The notes under the pieces were generated by a model, which made no database searches, was not told the DNA's origin, and saw only the letters and a program-made list of their open reading frames with translations. A stretch of DNA of 64,000 nt from Furcasterigmium furcatum (lineage: Eukaryota > Ascomycota > Sordariomycetes > Glomerellales > Plectosphaerellaceae): assembly GCA_001599815.1 (NCBI GenBank), contig BCIA01000001.1:3538934-3602933 (forward strand), in the 5' to 3' direction. Below, piece after piece: positions 33,210 through 42,066 of this stretch. The translations under genes were made by a program, and so were the position numbers. Numbering within the stretch: position 1 is the stretch's first letter; the number at the start of each line of letters is the position of its first letter.

Positions 33210-36200
33210 ATGGACGACTTCAATCCGGGGATGGAAGCTGAAAACTTGTTGAAGATCCAGAAGTCCTTGGACATTTTCACCTCTAACCAGCTACGGAAAC
33301 TCAAAGCAACGAAGGACGAGTTCGAAAAAGTCACCGCCTCAACTCACTTCAACCCTGAACTTGCTGGGGTTGCTTCTTACATAGGGAAAATCCCGTGGGA
33401 CATCTTCTACCAGTACTTCCCAGACAAAGACGACTTGAGGGAAGGCAACAATCGTCGCGGGAGGGAGGAAACAAATAAGATTCTGAGATCATACGGATAC
33501 GACGGAGAAATTTACCCGCGGCTCACTGTGGCCGACGAGGGTGAAGAGATGACCGAGGAGAACCGAGCCATCGAAGCTGGGAACAATATTCTTCAATGGT
33601 GGACGGACATCAGGAACTGCTTGTCGCAGGAAAACAGCAAGGAGTATCTCGACAAGTTCATCTCTCTGCCGGCACCTCAACGTCGGCAACTTTTTGATCA
33701 ATGGGCAACCGAGCTGCAGGTCGATTTTCGAATTGCCAATCCAGCAGCGGCAACCTGGGAGGCTAGTACACTGCCAGAGAGAAACCGTCCAGACCTCCGT
33801 GTCTTCTGTGACGTATGGAAGGGCCATGAAGAAAAGGGGGTTGAAAAGCATACGCGCTGGGAGAAGATTCAGGTTCCGACCTTCCAGGAAGGGAAGGAAA
33901 TATCAAGAATCAAGGTACATCCGACTGGCGACGAAGCCCAGCTTAACCCCTCCGAAATGTACTTGCTGGCACCGCTGCTGAACTGGGAAAATCTCAGCAA
34001 CCCGGCCTTTCTGGCATCTTTTGTATACAGCAGGGCACGATACCATCCGGCATGCTTCGCCAGCCGGGACTTTGACAGCAGCTACGTCGCGAGGTCCTTG
34101 AGACTGGTCAAGCATCATCGATACATCGAGAACTACATTATGTTCAGCCACAGGACAAACGTCAGGACGTACCCATATCCATACCCGCGACAAGACCTGG
34201 CCGCGTCGGTAACAACGGTCGCCGGAGCAGACAATCTCCGTCGCTGGCAGGCTCGGGGCCAGGCTTATTCCCATGCTGAGGGGAGGACGATTCTTCTGAC
34301 ACAGCTCTACATGTATGGATTCATCCACAAGCTGGTGAGATATGCAATGGGTCAGCCGTCATTGCCCTACACCAGGAACATTCAACAAGTCTGGACCAAC
34401 CCGTCAGGCCGGGATGGAGGTCAAGACGACGATCCTTGGCCGACAGTGAAAGCGAAAGCCTGGGTAGATGATCTGCTGGACGACGAACGCCAAAAGTCTT
34501 GGTACAACGACGCGGACTGCCCCTATTCCCACTCGGTCCGCATGGGGCAATACCTGAAGCCCACGACGGTCGACCTGGAGCACTGGAAAGCCATGTTTGA
34601 GGGCTACCGCGACGCTGCCGTCGAGCGTCTCTGGAAGCTCACATCTGATCTGACCTATTTCAGAGAACAGGCTCTGGTGCAGGCAGACCACCACTATGGG
34701 CAAATAAAGGTCCTTTCCCAAGAAACAATCAACGCATATTTTGATCAGGCCCACAAGGACGAAAAATACTGGGTGCGGAAGGCTTGCCCTGAGAGTCTGC
34801 ATTTTCACCATGACAAGAAGAAAAGGTATGGGGAGAAGACGGCCAAGCCCCTGGAGAATCAGGTGATGGACGAGCTCACCAAGCGCCTCTTGTGGTGCGC
34901 GGTGAGAGATCTGGAGAGCTGGGAGAACCTTTACCATCTGACGGACAGGTTGAGCACCAGCCTGCGAGATGGCGGCGTCGACCTCAGGGACCCCAACACC
35001 CGGCTCAAAGCAGACCAGATGGCCTATTGGGTAATGCTTCAGCAGGACGCCAGAGCCGTGTTCAGGAACCTGTTGCGGGAGCTCAACCCGCGGTGCTCGG
35101 TGGTTTCCTCTCCCCATCTTCGAAGCTTTTTCGGCAAGTTCATCCATCCCAACGCGGATCCGAAACTGAAGCACAAGGACTTCGTGAACTTCCCACACGA
35201 CCTCGGAGAGGGCCACTTTGCGGTTATTCCAAACGGCGACCCGAACCAGGCCAACTTGCTCGACATCAGAGGGGCGGAGCAGCGCCTGGCAGCAGCGACC
35301 AACGAGGCTGACAGGGCCAGACTGACGGAGGAGTACGAGACGGCGGTCATCGCCATGGTCCTCTGCCAGGTAGCCAGCTACCGGATGCCCATGAGCATGG
35401 TGGGCTGCCAGAACATCTCGGAGCTCATCCTCCCGGCGGTCGAGAGCGCCTACAAGGCCGGGAATTTCTCGCAGTTCGTCACTGACATCGTCGTCCACAT
35501 AGGCCAGCTGGCGCGGTTTGTGGGAGAGATGGAAGAGACGCGGAGAATGTGCCCTCGCAAGGTCAAGCACACGGCGCTGTGGCATAGGCGTGAATTTACT
35601 TTCCCGCACCACGACATATTGCTCCGAATGCGCAGCGGCTACGTAATGCCTAATATGCTACAGCACAAGGACCTGAGATGGCTCTTCCGCCCGGTATTGA
35701 AGTTGATCGACACCAAGGAATCAAAGAAGGAGAGGGTGGCCGAGAAGCTGCGCGAGGAGGGGATCAAGAAAGAAGAGCTCTTCAACTTCGAGCGGGTCTG
35801 GCTGAGCATCATTAATAACATGACAGGCGTCCAGGTCGAGGCGTTGGAAGATTACAGGACGAGGCAGAATTCGGAGAAGCTGGTGAAGGCGCACGCCGAG
35901 GGGGTGATTGGCACTGGGCTGTGCAAGTTTCTGCTCAGGTACCACCACTTCCTGGAACACGGCAAAGAAGGCGATGATGGAGGAGAGGATGAAAGGGACG
36001 ACGAAGGAGATGAGGCGGATGGTGAAGAAACACAAGGCGTCGGCATCGGCGGTTTCGAGAACCCCGACGCTGACATGACGGGCATCAGTGATTCCGAGGA
36101 CAACAACTACCCAGACGTCAATGGTTCTGATAGCGACATGGAGGTCGAGGACTATCAGAGCGAGGACGAAGCCGAGCCATTAGGGGCGATGCGGCCGGAG

Positions 36201-36677
36201 AAGCGCGTCCGTCCAACGGACTCGAAGTTCCTGAAAGACGCCAAACGGAAAAAGTTTGCGGCCCGGCGTGGCGGCGGCCGTGGGGGAAGGCGAGGCGGCA
36301 TGGCGGCTCGCGGGCCAGATGCCACGACGAGCAAGGTGAAGCTGAAGAGGGCACACTGGGACACATTTGCGGCGCTCTTGGGCAAGAACTCTGCCACCAC
36401 CTGGGACGACATCTGCAAGGCCATGGCGGCAATCGGCTTTTCTGTCACGCCGCAGGGGGGTTCTATGCATACGGTCCGCAGGACGGATGAGTGTGTGATT
36501 CCGTCAAGCGAGTCACGGCACCGGAGCACCGTGGTTCACAGGATTCACCAGCGAGACGAGGGGAACAGGCCGGACATTGTCCGTGCATTGGGTAACAGAT
36601 TCGTTGACAAGTTTGGGATTACGCGCAAGTGTTTGTCGAAATACTTCGAGGGTGGTCCTGGCGGGGGGTGGCGGTAA
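33210..36677 (+). CDS. Large protein with acidic/RGG region and C-terminal HicA-like fold
   Basis: An intronless frame of 1155 residues from the ATG at 33210 (context GACGATGG). Residues 1 to about 900 are helical, rich in Trp, Tyr and charged residues, and match no family I can name. An acidic stretch follows (about 925-1000), then a basic segment (DAKRKKFAARRGGGRGGRRG), which looks like a nuclear signal joined to an RGG box. The last about 105 residues read WDTFAALLGKNSATTWDDIC, then KAMAAIGFSV, QGGSMHTV, VVHRIHQRDEG and IVRALGNRFVDKFGI. This order (helix, GF strand, GGSxH, HxxH-like strand, helix) resembles the HicA/YcfA dsRNA-binding-like fold that many fungal proteins carry at their C-termini. 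An RNA-related nuclear role is inference. The absence of introns over 3.4 kb is unusual here. Confidence 0.75.
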   Translation: MDDFNPGMEAENLLKIQKSLDIFTSNQLRKLKATKDEFEKVTASTHFNPELAGVASYIGKIPWDIFYQYFPDKDDLREGNNRRGREETNKILRSYGYDGEIYPRLTVADEGEEMTEENRAIEAGNNILQWWTDIRNCLSQENSKEYLDKFISLPAPQRRQLFDQWATELQVDFRIANPAAATWEASTLPERNRPDLRVFCDVWKGHEEKGVEKHTRWEKIQVPTFQEGKEISRIKVHPTGDEAQLNPSEMYLLAPLLNWENLSNPAFLASFVYSRARYHPACFASRDFDSSYVARSLRLVKHHRYIENYIMFSHRTNVRTYPYPYPRQDLAASVTTVAGADNLRRWQARGQAYSHAEGRTILLTQLYMYGFIHKLVRYAMGQPSLPYTRNIQQVWTNPSGRDGGQDDDPWPTVKAKAWVDDLLDDERQKSWYNDADCPYSHSVRMGQYLKPTTVDLEHWKAMFEGYRDAAVERLWKLTSDLTYFREQALVQADHHYGQIKVLSQETINAYFDQAHKDEKYWVRKACPESLHFHHDKKKRYGEKTAKPLENQVMDELTKRLLWCAVRDLESWENLYHLTDRLSTSLRDGGVDLRDPNTRLKADQMAYWVMLQQDARAVFRNLLRELNPRCSVVSSPHLRSFFGKFIHPNADPKLKHKDFVNFPHDLGEGHFAVIPNGDPNQANLLDIRGAEQRLAAATNEADRARLTEEYETAVIAMVLCQVASYRMPMSMVGCQNISELILPAVESAYKAGNFSQFVTDIVVHIGQLARFVGEMEETRRMCPRKVKHTALWHRREFTFPHHDILLRMRSGYVMPNMLQHKDLRWLFRPVLKLIDTKESKKERVAEKLREEGIKKEELFNFERVWLSIINNMTGVQVEALEDYRTRQNSEKLVKAHAEGVIGTGLCKFLLRYHHFLEHGKEGDDGGEDERDDEGDEADGEETQGVGIGGFENPDADMTGISDSEDNNYPDVNGSDSDMEVEDYQSEDEAEPLGAMRPEKRVRPTDSKFLKDAKRKKFAARRGGGRGGRRGGMAARGPDATTSKVKLKRAHWDTFAALLGKNSATTWDDICKAMAAIGFSVTPQGGSMHTVRRTDECVIPSSESRHRSTVVHRIHQRDEGNRPDIVRALGNRFVDKFGITRKCLSKYFEGGPGGGWR

Positions 36678-37216
36678 AGGGTTTCTGCTGGAGGAAGACT
36701 TTGGATGATTTGGTTACGGGCAGCCCTTGTTTTGGCAGTGGTTACATGTATTGGAAGGCCGGTTATTTGCTTATGAACAGATACTACTGTAAGAAATTGG
36801 TCTTGTGTTTTGGACGGACTAGACATCTGATGGGGACCTCAAGGGACATGTTAGGCGACTTTTCTCCCATGGTCATCGCTGGGGCCAGACTCAGGGGTCG
36901 ACATAGGGGGGACCGACCCCGCCCCCCGCAGCATGGGTGCCCCACCCAAATGCGGCGGGCGACCGCACCTAAACTTCCAGTCGCGTCACACGCGTCGCTC
37001 GCCTCCTGACAACTTCAACATCCTCTCGACTACCAACAGAACTGCAAGCCGCCAGCGCCGGCTCTTCCAACCCAGCAGCACAGTCCATTCGGCGGAATCT
37101 GTAGTATCAAAGAGCAAGAAGTTCCCGCCACCAAGTGCCCTTTACGGCCTGATCGCGCCTCGGACGACTGCTACGACAAAGCAACCCAAGCCCGACCGAC
37201 TCCCCCCAAACGAAGA
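36678..37216. other. Spacer with an inverted repeat upstream of the Fta1-like gene
   Basis: No gene is seen. The spacer is notable for G/C runs around 36890-36935 (see the inverted repeat) and otherwise serves as promoter and leader of the downstream gene. A frame at 36933-37826 overlaps that gene in another phase and is rejected. Confidence 0.45.
36894..36920. repeat. Short inverted repeat GGGGTCG / CGACCCC
   Basis: Two 7-nt arms separated by 13 nt (36894-36900 and 36914-36920), embedded in further G and C runs. It could be a dimeric factor site or a small hairpin in the promoter of the Fta1-like gene. Chance cannot be excluded. Confidence 0.5.
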
Positions 37217-38500
37217 ATGCCCCCAAAGCGCAAGAGACCTCCGGGTCAAGCAGAGCTCCCGGTCAGGCCACGACCCTCGTCCTCACCGTCGGGCGACGAG
37301 GAGGCTCAAAGCGACAGCGATCCTGCCGACAGCCAACCGCCGTTCTTCAATGTCTCTTTCTCCACGCACAGGGTATCGCCCTTGTTCGTCGGCGAAGAGG
37401 CTTTGTCGTCCAGGCGCCTCGACACGATCGGCCGGCGGCTCCGAGATACCCTGGTCGGCGACGTGGTTCGTGGCGTCCAAGTCGGGCTCGAAGGCGACGA
37501 TACGTCCCTTGGCCGAGCTGGTTCCCTCGAAGGTGTCACAATACGGTGGTTCGACGGCGCTTCCTTGGCCGGAGACACCCAAGGGGCCGAACCAAAGCGG
37601 CGACCAGGACGACCTCAAAGAAGGGGCCTCTGCTTTGAGATGCGATACGAGAATGCACTTTGTACGGCGCTGCTGCTGCCGAGATCGCTCGGGAGCCACA
37701 AAGCCGACAGCGGCTCCGCCATCCAAGGGCCCTTTCAGTCGCAGGACTCGCTCGGAATGCCCGAGACGTTCAATGAGCCCGATGAGGACGCCAGCCCGCA
37801 GTTCGTGCATCTGCCGCTTCTTTTGACGCGCATGCCCACCCAGCTCAAGGCCTTTGTCATCGACTTCATCTGCAGGACGTTCGACTGCCGCATCGGGCCC
37901 CTGAGCCTGGGCACGCGGAGCATTGTCACGGCCTGGGAGCGCTGGATCGAGGACGTGGGATCCCCCAGCCGCGGGCCGCTGGCGAAGGAGCTCGTCCTGA
38001 CCCTCGGATTCCACCTGCCCTTGCCGGACGCGACCGACACACCTGGCGCGGAACCTGTGGACAGTCAGAGACCGGGACTTCGCTCGGTCGACGTGATCAT
38101 CCCGGCAGAAGATACCGGGCGCTTTGTCCGATCCGACAGTACACGCGCAGCAGACGATGCGGGATCAGAACAGCCCTGGCAGACAGACCCGAGGAAGAGG
38201 AATAAGCTCTCTGGAGGGAGCGCCGAGGAGAGCTGGATGTGGATGCAGCCGGCCGGGGACGAAGCGGACCCGCCTGAGCTGCCTTTCACCCGCGCCATCG
38301 CATCGTACCTGAAGAGCCACTTGGCCCTGGATCTATTTCACCCGAGCGTCCAGATCACGCGCATTGCATGTGGTGGGTTTGCATTGGCCGAGAACCGTCT
38401 CAAAGTGTTCGGTTTGTCATTAAAGGACGATGACCAAACAGAGGCTGTGACCGCGGTACAGAGGCTCCTGTCTGGCTTGGTGGACAGTGCCGCCGCCTGA
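37217..38500 (+). CDS. Probable kinetochore Sim4/CCAN subunit Fta1 (CENP-L family)
   Basis: An intronless frame of 427 residues. A basic/proline-rich tail (MPPKRKRPPGQ) and acidic patch are followed by FFNVSFSTHRVSPLF, which matches how fungal Fta1 proteins begin (an aromatic, threonine-rich strand then R-x-S-P-L). A two-part fold follows. Its conserved-looking pieces include PLLLTRMPTQLKAFVIDFIC, CRIGPLSLGTRSIVTAWERW and the C-terminal LDLFHPSVQITRIACGGFAL. CENP-L/Fta1/Iml3 pairs with CENP-N/Chl4 at centromeric nucleosomes. The length is in the range of Pezizomycotine Fta1. Recognition rests on short motifs, so a profile search is needed. Confidence 0.6.
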   Translation: MPPKRKRPPGQAELPVRPRPSSSPSGDEEAQSDSDPADSQPPFFNVSFSTHRVSPLFVGEEALSSRRLDTIGRRLRDTLVGDVVRGVQVGLEGDDTSLGRAGSLEGVTIRWFDGASLAGDTQGAEPKRRPGRPQRRGLCFEMRYENALCTALLLPRSLGSHKADSGSAIQGPFQSQDSLGMPETFNEPDEDASPQFVHLPLLLTRMPTQLKAFVIDFICRTFDCRIGPLSLGTRSIVTAWERWIEDVGSPSRGPLAKELVLTLGFHLPLPDATDTPGAEPVDSQRPGLRSVDVIIPAEDTGRFVRSDSTRAADDAGSEQPWQTDPRKRNKLSGGSAEESWMWMQPAGDEADPPELPFTRAIASYLKSHLALDLFHPSVQITRIACGGFALAENRLKVFGLSLKDDDQTEAVTAVQRLLSGLVDSAAA

Positions 38501-39128
38501 CGAAGACGCAAGGAGGAATGCTTGCGGTTCATGATGATACGACGTTCTTCTTAATGAGATACCCCGATTTAGCAAATCCATTCGAGAGACAATACACCTT
38601 TCCTGACCTTCGACCCAGTGTTGCCGGTGCCTTGCGAACAGCATTGAGGCAGCCAACCCATCTCGGCCGAGGCTTAGTGGTTATGCCAGGCTTGAGTGCT
38701 ACATTGTGGTTGTGTTGGTACGCGTACGGGCCAGCGTCAGGGCCATCATCCTCTGATAAGCCTTGGCACCCCAGGCCAAGTGAGGCTCATTGGGGTCAGC
38801 CTGGCAGCCAAGGCGATGATCGCCAACGGCGACAGGCTCATCGGGCGGCACGGCCTCGAATTCTCTTGGCTGATCATCACTCTCAGCCGACCTATGTCGT
38901 CACACCAAGCATCATGGCCACAAACCAGCGTCACCAACAGGCCAACCCGTGGTGTCAGTTGGCGCCCGGCGGTCGACGACTCCAGCCCTACAAGAGAGCA
39001 AGCATCTCTCAACTCGTGACCATGAAATCCGATGAAACACAACCGCGATTCTTCGTCTCAACAAAGACACCTTTCCGATCAACAGTCTCAAGTACAGTAG
39101 GAATTCTGATCACCCCTACATCATCACC
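38501..39128. other. Spacer, no gene seen
   Basis: 3' flank of the Fta1-like gene and promoter of the membrane-protein gene. The frame at 38518-39345 crosses into the next gene in another phase and is not protein-like. Confidence 0.4.
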
Positions 39129-40144
39129 ATGGATTCCAGCGAAGAAAGAAGCAGGCGGTACTTCATCGCCACGATTGCGCTGTTTGGCGTCGCCGTGGTC
39201 AGCGCAATTGCGCTCTGCATCATGGCCTTCATCAGGGTCAAGCGGCAGGCAGACCCTGCGCGCTTCGCAACCCCGTGGCTCAAGGCCGCATCCGTCCTCC
39301 TCCTATTGTAGGTTTCCTCCCAGTCATCCCGCCAGAAGAGTCTGAAGCTGATGACTGCGCAGCGCTGCGACGATGGGCCTCGCATATTTCTCCGTCTTTC
39401 TGTACTGGGCGGAAAACCTCCACACTCGCAGGGTCGTTGGACACCTCGGATTGGCCGTGAATCACTTGCACACGCTCTGGCAGCTCTTCGACTTCGTCGC
39501 CCAGTCATGCATCCTGGTCATGCTGGCGTCTATCGCTGCTGGCGCTCACAGCATCTCCCGCAACGGCGTTGCCACCTGGTTGAAGCTGCTCCGCTGGGGC
39601 GTCATGGGCATGGCTGCGATTGCAGTTGCCCTCGGTATCACGACGTACGGCCTTCGTGTGGCCATGAACGTGCCGGACAACCCGTCATACAACGACTGGG
39701 ACCTGGCCATGTCGTCAAACAAGACCGCGGCGGCGGCGAGCATCATCATCTGGATCACCTCGCTCGGCGTGGCTGGCTTGTCAGTCTTCGCGATGGGCTC
39801 TGGGCACAGGACTGTGAGTTCGTATGGCTATTGCGTGATGGATGTTGTTGCTGACGAGATCTCAGGTCGGAATCTTGCTCGCCGTGGCTAACTTCCTGAA
39901 CGTCATCGGCACGACTTGGACGATGGCCTTCTACATCCGCGCCGGACTCGAGCTCCGCAACATGCCTTTCTACATCCCCATCATCCAGGCTATTCTGGGC
40001 ATGTGGACGTCGCTTGGAGTCATCCTGGTTGCCATCTTCATCATGGCGAAGCGAGCTGGAGGCGTCTGGACAGTCGGCGCGTACGGCCCTCACCAGGGAT
40101 ATGCCAAGGACCCTCGACCGAGTGCTGGACGGTCGAGCTACTAG
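39129..40144 (+). CDS. Seven-helix membrane protein of unknown function
   Basis: Exons 39129-39307, 39363-39813 and 39866-40144 encode 302 residues; the introns are 55 and 52 nt. Seven hydrophobic segments can be read: residues about 11-31, 50-75, 92-110, 123-145, 162-185, 190-213 and 226-250. Between the second and third lies a polar loop (WAENLHTRRVVGHLGLAVNH). The cytosolic-type tail is short and ends in GYAKDPRPSAGRSSY. The layout recalls fungal seven-transmembrane families such as RTA1-like or Pth11-like proteins. I see neither an RTA1 signature nor a CFEM domain, so no family is assigned. It is convergent with the aldo-keto reductase gene. Confidence 0.75.
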
Positions 40145-40281
40145 AAGGATGGAGTCTTTCATCAAGCAACAATATTAGCAGATTGCAACTGATAATGAGA
40201 CCATGACACGAGCTACACGCACAGGTTTCATCTTGCGTATTATTGCCTATCGAGGCATTCTATTTATTTATTTTTCTTCCC

Positions 40282-41454
40282 TCAGTCCTGCCTCGCAGGG
40301 TCGAGCTCGATGGTGCCCACGATCTCGTCAATCTCCTTCATGATCTCAGGCGTCAGCTTGTCCTTGGACTGCAGCGCCTTGACGTTCGCCAGCACCTGCT
40401 CCGGCTTCGACGCGCCGGTGATGACGGAGGACACGTTCGGGTTCTTCAGGCACCACGCCAGCGCAAGCTCCGACTGGGGAATGCCGACCTTGTCGGCGAC
40501 GACCTTGAGCTTCCTGACCTTCTCAATGTCCTCCTGCCACGCCTTCTTGCCGTAGTTGCCCCGCATGTAGTTGACGAACTTGTCGTCGCCCTTGGCGAAC
40601 CGGCTGTCGGGAGGCGGTGCGTCCGGGGAGTCGTTGTACTTGCCGCTCAGGAGGCCGAACTTGAGCGGGCTGTACGTCGTCAGGCCCAGGCCGAACTTGC
40701 TGTAGAGGCGCTGGAAGTCGCCCTCGACCTTCTTCCTGAACAGCAGGTTGTAGAACGGCTGCTCAACGATGGGCGCGATGAGGCCCAGCTGCTTCGCGAT
40801 GCCGCACGCCTCGGCGATCTCGTCGGCGCTCCACTCGCTCGTGCCCCAGTACATCGCCCAGCCCTTGACCTCGATGACGTGGTTGAAGGCCCTCACGATC
40901 TCCTCCATGGGCGTGAGGCGGTCGGGCCGGTGGGCGTAGATGACGTCGACGTACTCGACGTCGAGGCGCTTCAGGGAGGCGCGCAGGCCCTCGATGATGT
41001 GCTTCCGGCTCAGGCCGTGGTTGTTCACGAGGACCTCGCCGTTGTGGAGGCCCCAATTTAGCTTGGTGGTGAGGACGATGTCGCTGCGGTTCCAGCCGAG
41101 CTTCTTGATGACCTGGCCCATGGCGATTTCGGACTGGCCGCCGGCGTAGCTGTCGCGATAAATGTCAGTCTCTTGTTGGTCTGCTGGTGGTGGTCTGCGC
41201 AGTCTTACCTCTCAGCGGTATCGAAGAAGTTGATGCCGCAGTCGTACGCCTGCTTCATGCACGCAAGTGTCGTATCTGTTCGTTTTCATGTTAGAAGGGC
41301 CAATTGACTTGGCATTGGGCCCAATTGACTTACCATTCTCAACCTGGCCGCCGAAGGTCAACCAGCCTCCCAGTCCCAGGGCCGACACATGGAGTCCCGA
41401 GTTGCCGAGACGGCGGTACTCCATACCAGTCTTGCGCGGTTCTTCCCAAGCCAT
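40282..41454 (-). CDS. Aldo-keto reductase, Kv-channel beta-subunit (AKR6-like) family
   Basis: Exons (minus) 41334-41454, 41209-41275 and 40282-41149 encode 351 residues; the introns are 58 and 59 nt. It begins MEYRRLGNSGLHVSALGLG after a short leader, the standard AKR start. The catalytic tetrad is present: Asp in FFDTAE, Tyr in SYAGGQSE, Lys in LTTKLNW and His in YAHRPD. GLTTYSPLKFGLLSGKYND and the NADPH-binding VITGASKPEQVLANV follow. This branch includes voltage-gated potassium channel beta subunits and fungal NADPH-dependent aldehyde reductases. It probably reduces aldehydes in the cytosol with NADPH. A channel partner cannot be inferred from sequence. Confidence 0.9.
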
Positions 41455-42066
41455 CTTGACGTGTTCGTGATTGTTTGAGAGGTTGTAACGGTGTGAGTTC
41501 TGTGTCGACGATGCTCCCGTTCGAACTTTTGGGTTGCGGCGGGAATGGCGGAGTATTTATCGGAGTACTATTCCACCCGCGATTGTCTTCGCGGTATTCC
41601 ACCACCAAATGCGTCACACCGAGCGGACTGGCCGCGGCAGATGTGAGGGGCTGTCAAAGGGGGTCCCCCGAGAATAAGCCCGCTAGCCTGCATGGTCTAT
41701 TCCCTGGACGGCGGCGTGCCCGCGGCACTCCAGCGCGGAGGATTGGAGCTGCCCCTCATGGAGAAGACGATCCATGGGTTCTGGCCTCTGGGGACAAGTG
41801 CAGATCGGCGTCTGGGCAGACCCGTTCAAAGCTTTCTCGTGAGGTAAAACTATCGGCGTCGAGTCACTCACGGCTCAAGAAACCAAGAGCGTGCAGAAAT
41901 CTCTGAGGATCGACGACCGTATCATTACGACGGTCATTCTTCGGCGGGTTGAGCCTAAACCTTGGGTAGAACGGCCAAAGAAATATCTCAGATGGCTCAC
42001 ATCAGCCAGGAGAAGGATTCTCAACTGCATCGAGCTCGACAGATGCCGCAGTCGCCACACTCAATT
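41455..42066. other. Spacer, no gene seen
   Basis: Promoter of the aldo-keto reductase gene and 3' flank of the C6 regulator. A palindromic run GGGGGTCCCCC lies near 41660-41672. Nothing else is recognised. Confidence 0.4.

Noticed and set aside
34404..35612. 402-codon minus-strand frame inside the 1155-residue gene
   Set aside because: It is the mirror of strongly protein-like plus-strand coding sequence and has no domain of its own.
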